A DNA stretch of 47,632 bases from Terrisporobacter sp. GTDB lineage: Bacteria > Bacillota_A > Clostridia > Peptostreptococcales > Peptostreptococcaceae. The notes beneath the pieces are model-generated. The model saw only the letters and a program-made list of their open reading frames with translations, was not told the origin of the DNA and searched no databases. How positions within the stretch are numbered: position 1 is the stretch's first letter; every line of letters begins with the position of its first letter. The position numbers were made by a program, and so were the translations under genes. Shown piece after piece: positions 9,661 through 18,103 of this stretch. The DNA lies in the NCBI GenBank assembly GCA_029851945.1, contig JARKUZ010000023.1, forward strand, positions 1 to 47,632, in the 5' to 3' direction.

Positions 9661-10077
9661 ATGTATAAAATAGTAGTAGCCTCTCATGGAAAATTTTCAG
9701 AAGGTTGTCTAGATACAATAAGGTTTTTCATAAAAGATACAGAAAATATATCAACTTTAGTATTAGATAATGATGGAATAGAAAAATTTGAAAAGTCAGT
9801 TAAAGCATTATTTAATGAGATTAAAGATTCTAATGTGCTAATATTTGTAGATTTATTTCATGGAACACCTTTTAATGTTTGTTCAGAAAATATTGGATTA
9901 ATTAAGGGCGAAGCTGAAATAGTTTCAGGAGTAAATATTCCAATGCTATTTGAGGCAACATTAAACAGTAAAAGTATGTCAGTTTCAGAAGCAGTTCAAA
10001 ATATTAAAAATACACAATATATAAATACTTTATCAGAAGAATTAGCAAACTTAACTACTAACGAAGATGATGAATAA
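9661..10077 (+). CDS. PTS mannose/fructose/sorbose family IIA component
   Basis: A 138-residue ManX-type IIA protein. The phosphorylated His9 is in VASHGKFSEG; FVDLFHGTPFNVCSE is the second conserved segment of the family. It takes phosphate from HPr and passes it to the separate IIB encoded by the fourth PTS gene at 11680. Ribosome site AAGGAGG lies 8 nt before the ATG, 16 nt after the alpha-xylosidase. Placement inside the xyl operon suggests an alpha-xyloside as substrate; this is an inference, since the family also takes mannose, fructose, sorbose and N-acetylgalactosamine. Confidence 0.92.
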   Translation: MYKIVVASHGKFSEGCLDTIRFFIKDTENISTLVLDNDGIEKFEKSVKALFNEIKDSNVLIFVDLFHGTPFNVCSENIGLIKGEAEIVSGVNIPMLFEATLNSKSMSVSEAVQNIKNTQYINTLSEELANLTTNEDDE

Positions 10078-10092
10078 AGGAGGATATGGGAT

Positions 10093-10872
10093 ATGCAAGT
10101 ACAAGTGTGGCAATTAGTAGCGATTGTTTTATATGGGTTTTATATCAATTTTGAGAAAAACAGTACTATGTGTGGTACATATCAACCAGTTACAGCAGGT
10201 TTTGTTGTAGGGTTAATAATGGGAGACGTTTCAACAGGTCTATTTATTGGTGGGACATTACAATTAATGTCATTAGGTATTAGTAACTTTGGAGGAGCTT
10301 CTATACCAGATTATCAAACAGCTAGTGTAGTTGCAACATTTATAACTATTTCAACAGGACAAGATCCTAATGTAGGTATAACAATTGGTATACCAGTTGC
10401 ATTATTAATGGTTCAACTAGATGTATTAAGAAATACAATTGGTGTATGGCTTGCACATAAAGCAGAAAGTTATGTAGATAAAAGAGATTATAGTGGTATA
10501 GGAAAAATGCAAATGTTAGGTGTTGTATTAACATGTGCAACAACAGGTATTCCAATACTATTAGCAGTAATTTTTGGACCAGACTTAGTAAATGGACTAA
10601 TTAATAATAGTCCTGAATGGTTATTAGGCGGACTTCAAGTAGCTGGAGGGATTTTACCAGCGGTAGGTATAGCTTTATTACTTAAAAACCTACCAACAAA
10701 AACTCATTTTCCTTATTTATTAATAGGATTCGTTCTAACAGTATATATGAAAATTCCTTTATTAGGAGTTGCCCTTATAGCAGCAGCTATATCATTAATA
10801 GAATTCAAGAGAGAAAATGAAAGAGAAATGTTATCTTATTCTGTAGTTGGAGGTATGGATGAAGATGAATAA
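10093..10872 (+). CDS. PTS mannose family IIC membrane component
   Basis: A 259-residue ManY-type permease subunit with several hydrophobic helices and the family segment GTLQLMSLGISNFGGASIPDYQTA. With IID it forms the membrane channel that moves the sugar. The gene follows the IIA gene by 15 nt with AAAGGAGG ahead of the start, and its end overlaps the start of the IID gene, which suggests translational coupling. Sugar specificity cannot be read directly; the xyl operon context points to an alpha-xyloside. Confidence 0.92.
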   Translation: MQVQVWQLVAIVLYGFYINFEKNSTMCGTYQPVTAGFVVGLIMGDVSTGLFIGGTLQLMSLGISNFGGASIPDYQTASVVATFITISTGQDPNVGITIGIPVALLMVQLDVLRNTIGVWLAHKAESYVDKRDYSGIGKMQMLGVVLTCATTGIPILLAVIFGPDLVNGLINNSPEWLLGGLQVAGGILPAVGIALLLKNLPTKTHFPYLLIGFVLTVYMKIPLLGVALIAAAISLIEFKRENEREMLSYSVVGGMDEDE

Positions 10873-11665
10873 TAATGAGCTTACACCAAAAAAAATACGT
10901 AGTAAAGTTTTATTAAGATGGATATTTACAAGTAGTGTTTCATCTAATTATGAAAAGATGCAAGCTTTAGCTTATTGCTATGCTATATTACCGTTTTTAA
11001 AATTTACGTACAGAAATGATGAAGATGGTTTACAACAAGCAGCAAAGAGACATTTACAATTCTTTAATACAAATCCTTGGGTTGCTCCATATATTTTCGG
11101 ATTAAATATTGCAATAGAGGAAAAAGAAAAAAATAATGCTGCAGATGCAGTAAGTTCTATAAAAAGTGGATTAATGGGACCTTTAGCTGGGGTTGGAGAT
11201 AGTTTATGTGTTGTTATCCCTTGGACAATATTTGGTGCAATAGCAGCAAATATGGCTATAGATGGAAGCCCAGTAGGAATATTTTTATGGATAGCAGTAA
11301 GTGTAGCTATTAAGTTATGTAGTTTTCCACTATTTAAAGCTGGATATTTTTCAGGAACAAAGTTAGTTAATGCTCTTGAAAGTAAAATGAAATCTATAAC
11401 TAAAGGTACTTCTATATTAGGATTAATGGTTGTAGGTGGATTAATATCAACAGTAATAAGAACTACAGTTGGATTTAGCTTTGTACAAGGTGAAATCGAA
11501 ATGACAGGCCAAAGTATATTAGATCAAATTATGCCAGGTCTATTACCAGCAGCTATAGTTGCAATAATGTATTACTTACTAGGAAAAAAGGTAAAACCAA
11601 CATACTTAATTTTATTAGTGATAGTTATTTCAATAGTTTTATATTCACTAGGAGTACTTAAATAA
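10859..11665 (+). CDS. PTS mannose family IID membrane component
   Basis: A ManZ-type IID protein, about 268 residues. Motifs: LLRWIFTSSVSSNYEKMQ near the N-terminus, NTNPWVAPYIFGLNIAIEE, GLMGPLAGVGDS, and hydrophobic helices in the C-terminal part. It pairs with IIC. Start: GGAGGT at 10849-10854 sits inside the end of the IIC gene; ATG 10859 is 4 nt after it and ATG 10865 is 10 nt after it, so either may be used. A TTG at 10847 overlaps the ribosome site and is unlikely. Overlap with the IIC stop (10870-10872) indicates coupling. Confidence 0.9.
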   Translation: MKMNNNELTPKKIRSKVLLRWIFTSSVSSNYEKMQALAYCYAILPFLKFTYRNDEDGLQQAAKRHLQFFNTNPWVAPYIFGLNIAIEEKEKNNAADAVSSIKSGLMGPLAGVGDSLCVVIPWTIFGAIAANMAIDGSPVGIFLWIAVSVAIKLCSFPLFKAGYFSGTKLVNALESKMKSITKGTSILGLMVVGGLISTVIRTTVGFSFVQGEIEMTGQSILDQIMPGLLPAAIVAIMYYLLGKKVKPTYLILLVIVISIVLYSLGVLK

Positions 11666-11679
11666 GGAGGTATTTAAAT

Positions 11680-12156
11680 ATGGAAGGAATTATACATATA
11701 AGAATTGATGATAGATTAATACATGGACAAGTAGCTACAATGTGGACAAACAATCTTGGAGCAACTCGTATTATGGTTATAAATGATGAGGTAGCAAATA
11801 ATGATTTACAAAAATCAGTATTAAGAATGGCAGCTCCATCAAATGTTAGTACATCTATAATATCAAGAGATACAGCAGTAAAAAATATTTCATCAGGAAA
11901 ATATCGTGGACAAAGAGTATTTATAGTTGTGAAGTCACCTTTAGATATTCTTCACCTTGTAAATAATGGTTTAGATATCAAGAAAATAAATGTTGGTAAC
12001 ATGTCATCTAAATCAAATACTGAGGTAATAAGACCATCTGTAAGTGTTACTCCAGAAGAAAAAGAAGCTTTTAAGGAATTAATAGATAGAGGTGTTGAGA
12101 TAACAGCTATAATGACTCCTACAGATCCATTAGTTATGTTTAAAGAATATTTATAG
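11680..12156 (+). CDS. PTS mannose family IIB component
   Basis: A 158-residue ManX-type IIB domain encoded as a separate protein. The phosphorylated His15 is in RIDDRLIHGQVATMW; DPLVMFKEYL near the C-terminus is also typical. It phosphorylates the incoming sugar. Order IIA-IIC-IID-IIB completes a full transporter with no missing subunit. Ribosome site AAGGAGG precedes the ATG. A hairpin 9 nt after the stop may lower expression of the following xylulokinase gene. Confidence 0.92.
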   Translation: MEGIIHIRIDDRLIHGQVATMWTNNLGATRIMVINDEVANNDLQKSVLRMAAPSNVSTSIISRDTAVKNISSGKYRGQRVFIVVKSPLDILHLVNNGLDIKKINVGNMSSKSNTEVIRPSVSVTPEEKEAFKELIDRGVEITAIMTPTDPLVMFKEYL

Positions 12157-12163
12157 GACTTAA

Positions 12164-12195
12164 AGGGAGACTCTATGTCTCCCTATTTTATTATA
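12164..12195 (+). terminator. Terminator-like hairpin between PTS IIB and xylulokinase
   Basis: AGGGAGAC (12164-12171) and GTCTCCCT (12177-12184) pair perfectly around a 5-nt loop, followed by ATTTTATTATATT. The ribosome site of the next gene follows at once, so it is probably a partial terminator or mRNA stability element within the operon. Confidence 0.65.
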
Positions 12196-12214
12196 TTAAG
12201 GAGAGAAAAATATT

Positions 12215-13669
12215 GTGGAGTATGTAATAGGTTTAGATTTAGGGACAGGAACAATAAAAGGAATAGCAGTAGATTCTAAGGGAGAAATACTAGTTAAACA
12301 TTCTGAAGGATATAAATTATATACAGAAGGAAATGGTTATTCAGAACAAAATCCAGAAGATTGGTATGAGGCTTCCTTAAAAGTTTTAGAAAAAATAGTA
12401 CTAGATTTAAATGGATATAATCTAAAAGCTATTAGTATATCTGGTCAAATGCATAGTTTAGTACTATTAGATAAGGAATATAATGTAATAAGAAGAAGTA
12501 TTTTATGGAATGATACAAGAAATACAAAAGAATGCAATTACGTTATGGATAGAATGGGAGAAAGAATAATTGATATTACAGGTAATAAGTGCCTTGAAGG
12601 ATTTACTTTACCTAAAATACTATGGGTAAAAGAAAATGAGCCAAGTAATTGGGAAAAAACTTTAAAGTTCTGCATGCCTAAGGATTATTTAGTATTAAAA
12701 TATACAGGAAATATATGCACAGATGTATCAGATGCAGCTGCTACACTAATGTTTGACCTTGAAAAAAAGGAATGGTCAGATGAAATCTTAAATTCTTTAG
12801 GAATAGAGAAGGAGAAGTGCCCTAAGGTATATAACTCCATTGAATCTGTAGGTGAGTTAAATGAAGAAATTAAAAGGAAATTAAATATAAAAGGAAATGT
12901 TAAGATTTTTCCAGCTGGAGCAGATAACCCATGTTCTGCATTAGGATCTGGAATAATAAATGAAAACAAAGCATTACTAAGTATAGGAACATCAGGTGTA
13001 TATCTTCAATATGAGGATAGCTATAAAAATTATAATGGTAAATTACATATGTTTAATAATGTTATACCAAATAGTTACTACTCAATGGGTGTTACCCTTT
13101 CAGCTGGAGATTCATTAAGCTGGTTTAGAAATACTTTTGCTCCGGATAAAAATTTTGATGAAGTTTTAGAAGGAATAGAAGATGTTATGCCGGGCTCAAA
13201 TGGATTATTGTTTGCTCCTTATATTGTTGGAGAAAGAACTCCTTATACAGATAGTAAGGTAAGAGGTACATTTATTGGTGTTGATAAGGTACATGAGTTT
13301 AAAGATTTTGTAAGAGCTGTAGTTGAAGGAATTACATTTTCTTTAAAAGATTGTTTTAATATATATAATAACTGCGATGAAAAAGAAATTATTTCAGTAG
13401 GCGGAGGAGCTAAGTCGAAGGCATGGCTTCAAATACAAGCAGATATATTTAATAAAAAAATAATATCTTTAAAAAATGAAGAAGGCCCTTCATTAGGAGC
13501 AGCAATTGTAGCGGCTGTTTCACTAAATTGGTTTGATTCTTTCGAAGATGCTGTAAAATTAATAGTAAAAGAAGAAGAAAGTTTTTATCCTAATAAAGAA
13601 TTAGTAGAGATATATGAAGAAGTATACAATCGTTATAGAAAAATATATAAGTGTATAAAAAATATATAA
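12215..13669 (+). CDS. xylB: Xylulokinase
   Basis: FGGY-family sugar kinase of 484 residues, phosphorylating D-xylulose to xylulose 5-phosphate, which enters the pentose phosphate or phosphoketolase route. Seen: N-terminal phosphate-binding GLDLGTGTIKG, SGQMHSLVLLD, SILWNDTRNTKE, the ADNPCSALGSG segment, LSIGTSG, and C-terminal SVGGGAKSK. The SGQMH and WND-R motifs suit xylulokinase better than gluconate or glycerol kinase. Start is GTG at 12215, 9 nt after AAGGAGAG. It completes the pathway begun by xylA and ends the operon. Confidence 0.93.
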   Translation: MEYVIGLDLGTGTIKGIAVDSKGEILVKHSEGYKLYTEGNGYSEQNPEDWYEASLKVLEKIVLDLNGYNLKAISISGQMHSLVLLDKEYNVIRRSILWNDTRNTKECNYVMDRMGERIIDITGNKCLEGFTLPKILWVKENEPSNWEKTLKFCMPKDYLVLKYTGNICTDVSDAAATLMFDLEKKEWSDEILNSLGIEKEKCPKVYNSIESVGELNEEIKRKLNIKGNVKIFPAGADNPCSALGSGIINENKALLSIGTSGVYLQYEDSYKNYNGKLHMFNNVIPNSYYSMGVTLSAGDSLSWFRNTFAPDKNFDEVLEGIEDVMPGSNGLLFAPYIVGERTPYTDSKVRGTFIGVDKVHEFKDFVRAVVEGITFSLKDCFNIYNNCDEKEIISVGGGAKSKAWLQIQADIFNKKIISLKNEEGPSLGAAIVAAVSLNWFDSFEDAVKLIVKEEESFYPNKELVEIYEEVYNRYRKIYKCIKNI

Positions 13670-13889
13670 ATCACTCTAAAAATGGAAGAGGCACAACAAT
13701 GGCTACACAATCTTATAATCAATGAAATTAGAATAAAACTACTTTAGCTAATAAAAAGTGGATTTTACTATAATTGCAATTGGAAGGATTCTAATGTATA
13801 TAAAGACGACTTTATGATATAGTAATTATTTTGAAAAACATAATCGTGTGTATGACTCTTGAGAATCATCCTCAACATCGAAATCTACG

Positions 13890-14000
13890 AAAACACATTG
13901 ATAATTTTATCAATGTGTTTTTTTATGTTTTAATTAAAGTCTCTTATACACTAACTATGTCATGATTCATACTATTGAGAAAAATAAATATAATATAAAT
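13890..14000 (+). repeat. 111-nt intergenic repeat, copy 1
   Basis: Matches 25545-25655 over its whole length with scattered single-base differences. It begins with the terminator hairpin AAACACATTG...CAATGTGTTT (13891-13920, then a T-run) and goes on through a shared tail containing GATTCATACTATTGAG. The hairpin terminates the xyl operon. Both copies are directly followed by remains of broken genes. Confidence 0.9.
13891..13925 (+). terminator. Terminator of the xyl operon
   Basis: A 13-bp perfect stem (13891-13903 with 13908-13920), a 4-nt ATTT loop, and a continuing T-run. It is the 5' end of repeat copy 1. Confidence 0.85.
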
Positions 14001-14013
14001 CTTAAAAAAGTTA

Positions 14014-14044
14014 TTGACTTGGAGTTAACTTCAATTTAATAAAT
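14014..14044 (+). promoter_or_regulatory. MerR-type promoter with dyad operator, no downstream start
   Basis: TTGACT at 14014-14019 runs into the dyad TTGGAGTTAACTTCAA (14019-14034; 7 of 8 bases symmetric). A dyad filling a long -35/-10 spacer is the hallmark of MerR-family promoters; ATAAAT at 14039-14044 would give the typical 19-nt spacer. No regulator gene or intact target gene is adjacent. Confidence 0.55.
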
Positions 14045-14111
14045 ATGAATTATTATTGGAAAATTTAAAAGGATTATTTGGGATAGAAACTCTAATGTTA
14101 GGTGGAGGTAG

Positions 14112-14789
14112 CATCTTAATGATATTGTAATTAATGCAAGACCAGGAGAAAAGATTGCTTTTGTAGGGGCAACAGGAGCTGGTAAAACAACAATTACAAA
14201 CTTAATAAATAGATTCTATGATATTCAAGATGGTAAGATTCGTTATGATGGAATTAATATAAATAAGATTAAGAAAAATGACTTAAGAAGATCACTTGGA
14301 ATTGTTCTTCAAGACACACATCTATTTACTGGAACGGTTATGGAAAATATAAGATACGGTAAATTAGATGCAACTGATGAAGAAGTAATAGCAGCTGCAA
14401 AACTTGCAAATGCTGACCACTTTATAGATCACCTTCCGGATGGATATGACACTATTTTGACTGGAGACGGTGGAAATTTATCACAAGGTCAAAGACAATT
14501 ACTTGCAATTGCAAGAGCTTCAGTTGCTAATCCTCCTGTATTAATTCTAGATGAAGCAACATCAAGTATTGATACAAGAACAGAAAAAATTGTTCAAGAG
14601 GGTATGGATAAGCTTATGGAAGGAAGAACAGTATTTGTTATTGCCCATAGATTATCTACAATTAAAAACTCAGATGTTATTATGGTTCTTGATCAAGGAA
14701 GAATTATTGAAAGAGGGAATCATGATAGGTTAATTGATAAAAAGGGAGTTTACTACGAACTATACACTGGTTTACTTGAACAAAGTTAA
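14112..14789 (+). pseudogene. 5'-truncated ABC exporter (ATPase domain only)
   Basis: Encodes almost the whole nucleotide-binding domain of an MsbA/LmrA-type multidrug exporter: [18 protein letters not shown] (Walker A), [16 protein letters not shown] (Q-loop), [14 protein letters not shown] (signature), [13 protein letters not shown] (Walker B) and VIAHRLSTI (H-loop). The transmembrane half is missing and the frame is closed by a stop at 14109-14111 with no start codon or ribosome site before Walker A. An ATG at 14340 falls after Walker A and would give a dead fragment. I judge it a remnant of a larger gene after deletion. It keeps its own terminator. Confidence 0.85.
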
Positions 14790-14796
14790 ATATTAT

Positions 14797-14829
14797 AAGA
14801 GTGCTTATTAAATTTAAGCACTCTTTTTT
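14797..14829 (+). terminator. Terminator after the ABC exporter remnant
   Basis: AAGAGTGCTTA (14797-14807) pairs with TAAGCACTCTT (14815-14825), continuing into TTTTTA. Confidence 0.85.
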
Positions 14830-14875
14830 ACATGTGATAATGGTATAATGGTATATATACCAAAAGGGGGTAATT

Positions 14876-15625
14876 ATGAGGGTATTCAATAAGATTAAAT
14901 TAAACAGTGAAATTACCATTAATAATGAAAGATTTAAATGTACAGAAATTGTAGAGTATACTTATATAGAAGGCAGATATACGGAGTACAAACTAAAATC
15001 TATAAATGGTAAAAAAGTAAATTGGCTAGAAGTTGAAGATGGAGAAGCATATCTTTATAAGAGTATTAATAATACAGAATTTAATAATTTTAAAGACAGA
15101 TATTCAAATGGTAAATCATACTCAGGAACAGCAAAAGTTAAATCATTTTCTGAAGATTCGGATGTAGATTTAGATGAAACTGTGAGTTTTATTGAAATTT
15201 ACTCAGATGATGAAGAAGATGTTATAAGTATGGAAACTTGGGAAGATGGAGAAGTTGAATATAGTTTAGGAAAATATATAGATATCAATGATATAATAGT
15301 AGAAGAACTTTATAATAGTAATTATAATTATAATTTTAATAATAATAGTAACTATAGTTTTAATAAGAATTCTAAAAAGAAACTAGTAATAGGATTAGTA
15401 ATAGGTGTTGCCATAGTTTCATTTATTATAGGAAGTGTTAATAGAAAAAAGAACTGTGGACAATTTAATTGCAAACCATCAAATCCAGCATGGTGTTGTA
15501 CAAATACAATTAAATGTAGCATAACTAATGACTATTGTGAATCTATTAAACACTCTAATTCAATAAGGCACAGAAGCTTAGGATTTAGAAGACCTGTAGG
15601 TGGTGGGACTAGTTTTGGAAAATAA
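14876..15625 (+). CDS. DUF4178 membrane-anchored protein
   Basis: A 249-residue protein. Residues 1 to about 130 resemble the DUF4178 beta-rich domain (KCTEIVEYTYIEGRYTEYKL, NWLEVEDGEAYLYKS). An Asn-rich linker leads to one transmembrane helix (about 168-186, LVIGLVIGVAIVSFIIG), then a Cys-rich tail with five cysteines (including WCC) ending GGGTSFGK. Function is unknown; DUF4178 genes often sit with DUF350 and polyamine genes, as here. It starts an apparent operon of four genes with a strong ribosome site AAAGGGGG and 22 nt to the next gene. I infer a membrane-surface role linked to the spermidine synthase but cannot say more. Confidence 0.75.
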   Translation: MRVFNKIKLNSEITINNERFKCTEIVEYTYIEGRYTEYKLKSINGKKVNWLEVEDGEAYLYKSINNTEFNNFKDRYSNGKSYSGTAKVKSFSEDSDVDLDETVSFIEIYSDDEEDVISMETWEDGEVEYSLGKYIDINDIIVEELYNSNYNYNFNNNSNYSFNKNSKKKLVIGLVIGVAIVSFIIGSVNRKKNCGQFNCKPSNPAWCCTNTIKCSITNDYCESIKHSNSIRHRSLGFRRPVGGGTSFGK

Positions 15626-15647
15626 TATAATATAGGGGAGAAATTTA

Positions 15648-16070
15648 ATGTTAGAAATAATGATTATATTAATTTATGTAGCTCTTGGTATAGGGCTTAT
15701 GATAATAGGGAGCATGTTAGTAGACTTAATAATACCAGGAAACTTTCCGGAAGAAATTAAAAAAGGTAATAATGCAATAGGTTTAATTATGGCATCAATT
15801 TCAATAAGTGTAGGTGTTATATTTAAAGCATCAGTTGCTTCACCGTTGACAGAAACAGTAAAGCTAACATTACTTCAAGATTTAGGTGTTGTAGGTATAT
15901 ATTATATACTGGGAATATTAGCGCTTATGGCTGGATATAAAGTAACTTCAATATTTAATAAAAAATATGATTTAGATAATGAAGTATTGAAAGGAAATAG
16001 TGCTGCAGGTTTAGTTGTTTCAGGATTATTTATTGGTATAGCAATTATAATAAGCGGAGTTATAATTTAA
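15648..16070 (+). CDS. DUF350 integral membrane protein
   Basis: A 140-residue protein of four hydrophobic helices arranged as a repeat of two similar halves (NNAIGLIMASISISVGVIF in the first, NSAAGLVVSGLFIGIAII in the second), the hallmark of DUF350 (YjfL family). No biochemical role is established for the family. Ribosome site GGGGAG precedes the ATG. Only 4 nt separate it from the spermidine synthase gene, so co-translation and joint membrane function are plausible. Confidence 0.82.
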   Translation: MLEIMIILIYVALGIGLMIIGSMLVDLIIPGNFPEEIKKGNNAIGLIMASISISVGVIFKASVASPLTETVKLTLLQDLGVVGIYYILGILALMAGYKVTSIFNKKYDLDNEVLKGNSAAGLVVSGLFIGIAIIISGVII

Positions 16071-16074
16071 AGAT

Positions 16075-17622
16075 ATGGAAAAAAAGAGTTTTAATTACAG
16101 AATTTTAATGTTAACAACACTAATTATTTCAGGTTGTTCAATAATATATGAAGTATTAATTAGTGCAGTAAGTTCATATTTAGTTGGTGATAGTGTTAAG
16201 CAATTTTCTATTACAATAGGTTTATACATGTGTGCAATGGGAATAGGTTCCTATATCTCAAAGTATATAAAAGATAAATTATTTGATTGGTTAATTAGTG
16301 TTGAATTAGCAGTAGGAATATTTGGTGGATTATCATCTTTAATTTTGTTTTCTGCTAATGCGTATTTAAGTTCATATACTATAGTTATGCTTTTCTTAAT
16401 TATCATCATAGGTATTCTAGTAGGTCTTGAAATTCCTTTATTAACTAGAATAATGGAAGAAAATAAAAGTGATTTAAGTGTTACTTTATCAAATATTTTT
16501 AGTTTTGATTATATAGGTGGTCTTATAGGATCAGTATTATTTCCATTGTTATTACTACCTCAATTAGGATACTTTACTACATCTTTTTTAGTTGGAAGTG
16601 TTAATATTACAGTGGCTATATTAATATTATTATCATACAAAGATTATATATTTAACTATGAAAAGTTTAAGTATATAATGATAACTTTTTTAGCTATAAT
16701 GACTTTAGGTACATTCTTCTCAGAAGATTTATCAGCAACTATTGAGGATAAAATGTATAGGGATAAGGTCATATATTCAAAGCAAACTGAATATCAAAGA
16801 ATAGTTATGACAAAATATAAAGATGATCTTAGATTATTTTTAGATGGGAATATTCAATTTGGATCTATAGATGAATATAGATATCATGAAGCTTTAGTAC
16901 ATATACCAATGTCAGTATCTAAAAGTAAGGGAAATATATTAATACTTGGCGGTGGGGATGGAATGGCAGCAAGAGAAATATTAAAGTATGATGAAGTAAA
17001 AAATATTACTTTAGTAGATTTAGACAAAGAAATGGTTGAGCTTTGTAAAACTAACAATAATATAGTATCTTTAAATGAAGGATCTTTAGATAATAAAAAG
17101 CTAAAGGTAATCAATGATGATGCTTTTAAGTTTTTAGAAAATTCAAGTAACCTTTATGATGTAATAATAGTAGATTTGCCTGATCCTAATAATGAAAGTT
17201 TAAACAAATTATATACAAACTTATTTTATAGATTATGCTATAGAAATTTAAGTGAAGATGGAGTTATGGTTGTACAGTCTACCAGTCCATATTCAGCACC
17301 TAAAGCCTTCTGGTCTATTAATAAAACTATAGCATCAGAAGGATTTGATGTATATCCATACCACTTACAAGTTCCTTCCTTTGGAGACTGGGGATTTAAT
17401 TTAGCAATAAAATCTAGTTCAAATAACATAAAAAATGAAGATATTTATAAATTAATAGATTTTGATAATATAAAATTAAAGTATCTAAACGAAGATATTT
17501 TACCTGGATTATTTTCATTTTCACAAGATGAAAAAGTTGATACATCTAAATTAGATATAAATTCTTTATCTAACCCTAAACTAATAAATTACTATCAAGA
17601 AGCATTAGAGAAATGGAATTAA
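16075..17622 (+). CDS. speE: Membrane-embedded polyamine aminopropyltransferase (spermidine synthase)
   Basis: 515 residues. The N-terminal half (to about residue 220) has about seven transmembrane helices; the C-terminal half is a spermidine synthase domain with LILGGGDGMAAREILKY (SAM-type nucleotide loop), ITLVDLDKEMVELCK, VINDDAFKFL and the catalytic DLPDPNNESLNKLYT. It would transfer an aminopropyl group from decarboxylated SAM to putrescine or a related amine. Soluble SpeE is about 290 residues; the fused membrane half marks a distinct subfamily. The AdoMet decarboxylase that supplies its co-substrate is 7 nt downstream. No clear Shine-Dalgarno sequence before the ATG, so coupling to the DUF350 gene is likely. 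Confidence 0.9.
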   Translation: MEKKSFNYRILMLTTLIISGCSIIYEVLISAVSSYLVGDSVKQFSITIGLYMCAMGIGSYISKYIKDKLFDWLISVELAVGIFGGLSSLILFSANAYLSSYTIVMLFLIIIIGILVGLEIPLLTRIMEENKSDLSVTLSNIFSFDYIGGLIGSVLFPLLLLPQLGYFTTSFLVGSVNITVAILILLSYKDYIFNYEKFKYIMITFLAIMTLGTFFSEDLSATIEDKMYRDKVIYSKQTEYQRIVMTKYKDDLRLFLDGNIQFGSIDEYRYHEALVHIPMSVSKSKGNILILGGGDGMAAREILKYDEVKNITLVDLDKEMVELCKTNNNIVSLNEGSLDNKKLKVINDDAFKFLENSSNLYDVIIVDLPDPNNESLNKLYTNLFYRLCYRNLSEDGVMVVQSTSPYSAPKAFWSINKTIASEGFDVYPYHLQVPSFGDWGFNLAIKSSSNNIKNEDIYKLIDFDNIKLKYLNEDILPGLFSFSQDEKVDTSKLDINSLSNPKLINYYQEALEKWN

Positions 17623-17628
17623 TATAAG

Positions 17629-18000
17629 ATGAGTGATAAAGCATTAGGAATACATATATTAGTAGAATATTACAATTGCAATAAAGAAATATTAAAAAAT
17701 GTAGAAATAATCGAACAATCAATGTTAATAGCTGCAAAAGAATCAAAAGCAACCATAGTTGAATCAGTATTTCATCAGTTTAATCCATGGGGGGTTAGCG
17801 GAGCAGTTATAATAGCTGAATCACATTTAACTATACACACTTGGCCAGAACATGCTTATGCTGCAGTTGATTTATTTACATGTGGAGATATAGATTATGA
17901 AGCTGGTCTCAATACATTAAAAGTTTTTTTAGAATCTAAGCGATGTGAGGTTAAAAAGATGTTTAGAGGTGAATTTAGTAAAGTAAAGATATCTGAGTGA
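17629..18000 (+). CDS. speH: S-adenosylmethionine decarboxylase proenzyme
   Basis: A 123-residue pyruvoyl enzyme of the short bacterial class (SpeH/SpeD class 1b). The self-cleavage site is Glu64-Ser65 in IIAESHLTIHTWPEH, giving a beta chain and a pyruvoyl-capped alpha chain; Cys85 in LFTCGD is the conserved catalytic cysteine, and His70 is in place. It makes decarboxylated SAM for the spermidine synthase encoded immediately upstream. Last gene of the four-gene unit, followed by a terminator. Confidence 0.95.
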   Translation: MSDKALGIHILVEYYNCNKEILKNVEIIEQSMLIAAKESKATIVESVFHQFNPWGVSGAVIIAESHLTIHTWPEHAYAAVDLFTCGDIDYEAGLNTLKVFLESKRCEVKKMFRGEFSKVKISE

Positions 18001-18042
18001 TATATAAATGATATAGGTGTAACAAAGGTAGTAATCGTATAT

Positions 18043-18084
18043 AAAGACCACGTTGAAGTTGTATTCAATGTGGTCTTTTCTTTT
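18043..18084. terminator. Terminator between speH and the convergent yeiH-like gene
   Basis: AAAGACCACGTTGAA (18043-18057) pairs with TTCAATGTGGTCTTT (18063-18077), 14 of 15 bases, then TCTTTTGTT. Best suited to the + strand, but may serve both converging genes. Confidence 0.85.
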
Positions 18085-18103
18085 GTTGAATATAGTTTAA
18101 GTT

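Larger units (their letters stand above)
13670..14111. other. Scar-like gap between xylB and the truncated ABC gene
   Basis: No gene is seen in 13670-13889. From 13890 the stretch holds a terminator hairpin, a copy of a 111-nt repeat and a MerR-type promoter, listed separately. After the promoter there is no start codon leading into the ABC transporter frame; the frame has a stop at 14109-14111. Confidence 0.6.

Noticed and set aside
14340..14789. ATG at 14340 as the start of a small ABC protein
   Set aside because: It falls after Walker A; clear ATPase homology continues upstream to 14112, so the gene is a 5'-truncated remnant.
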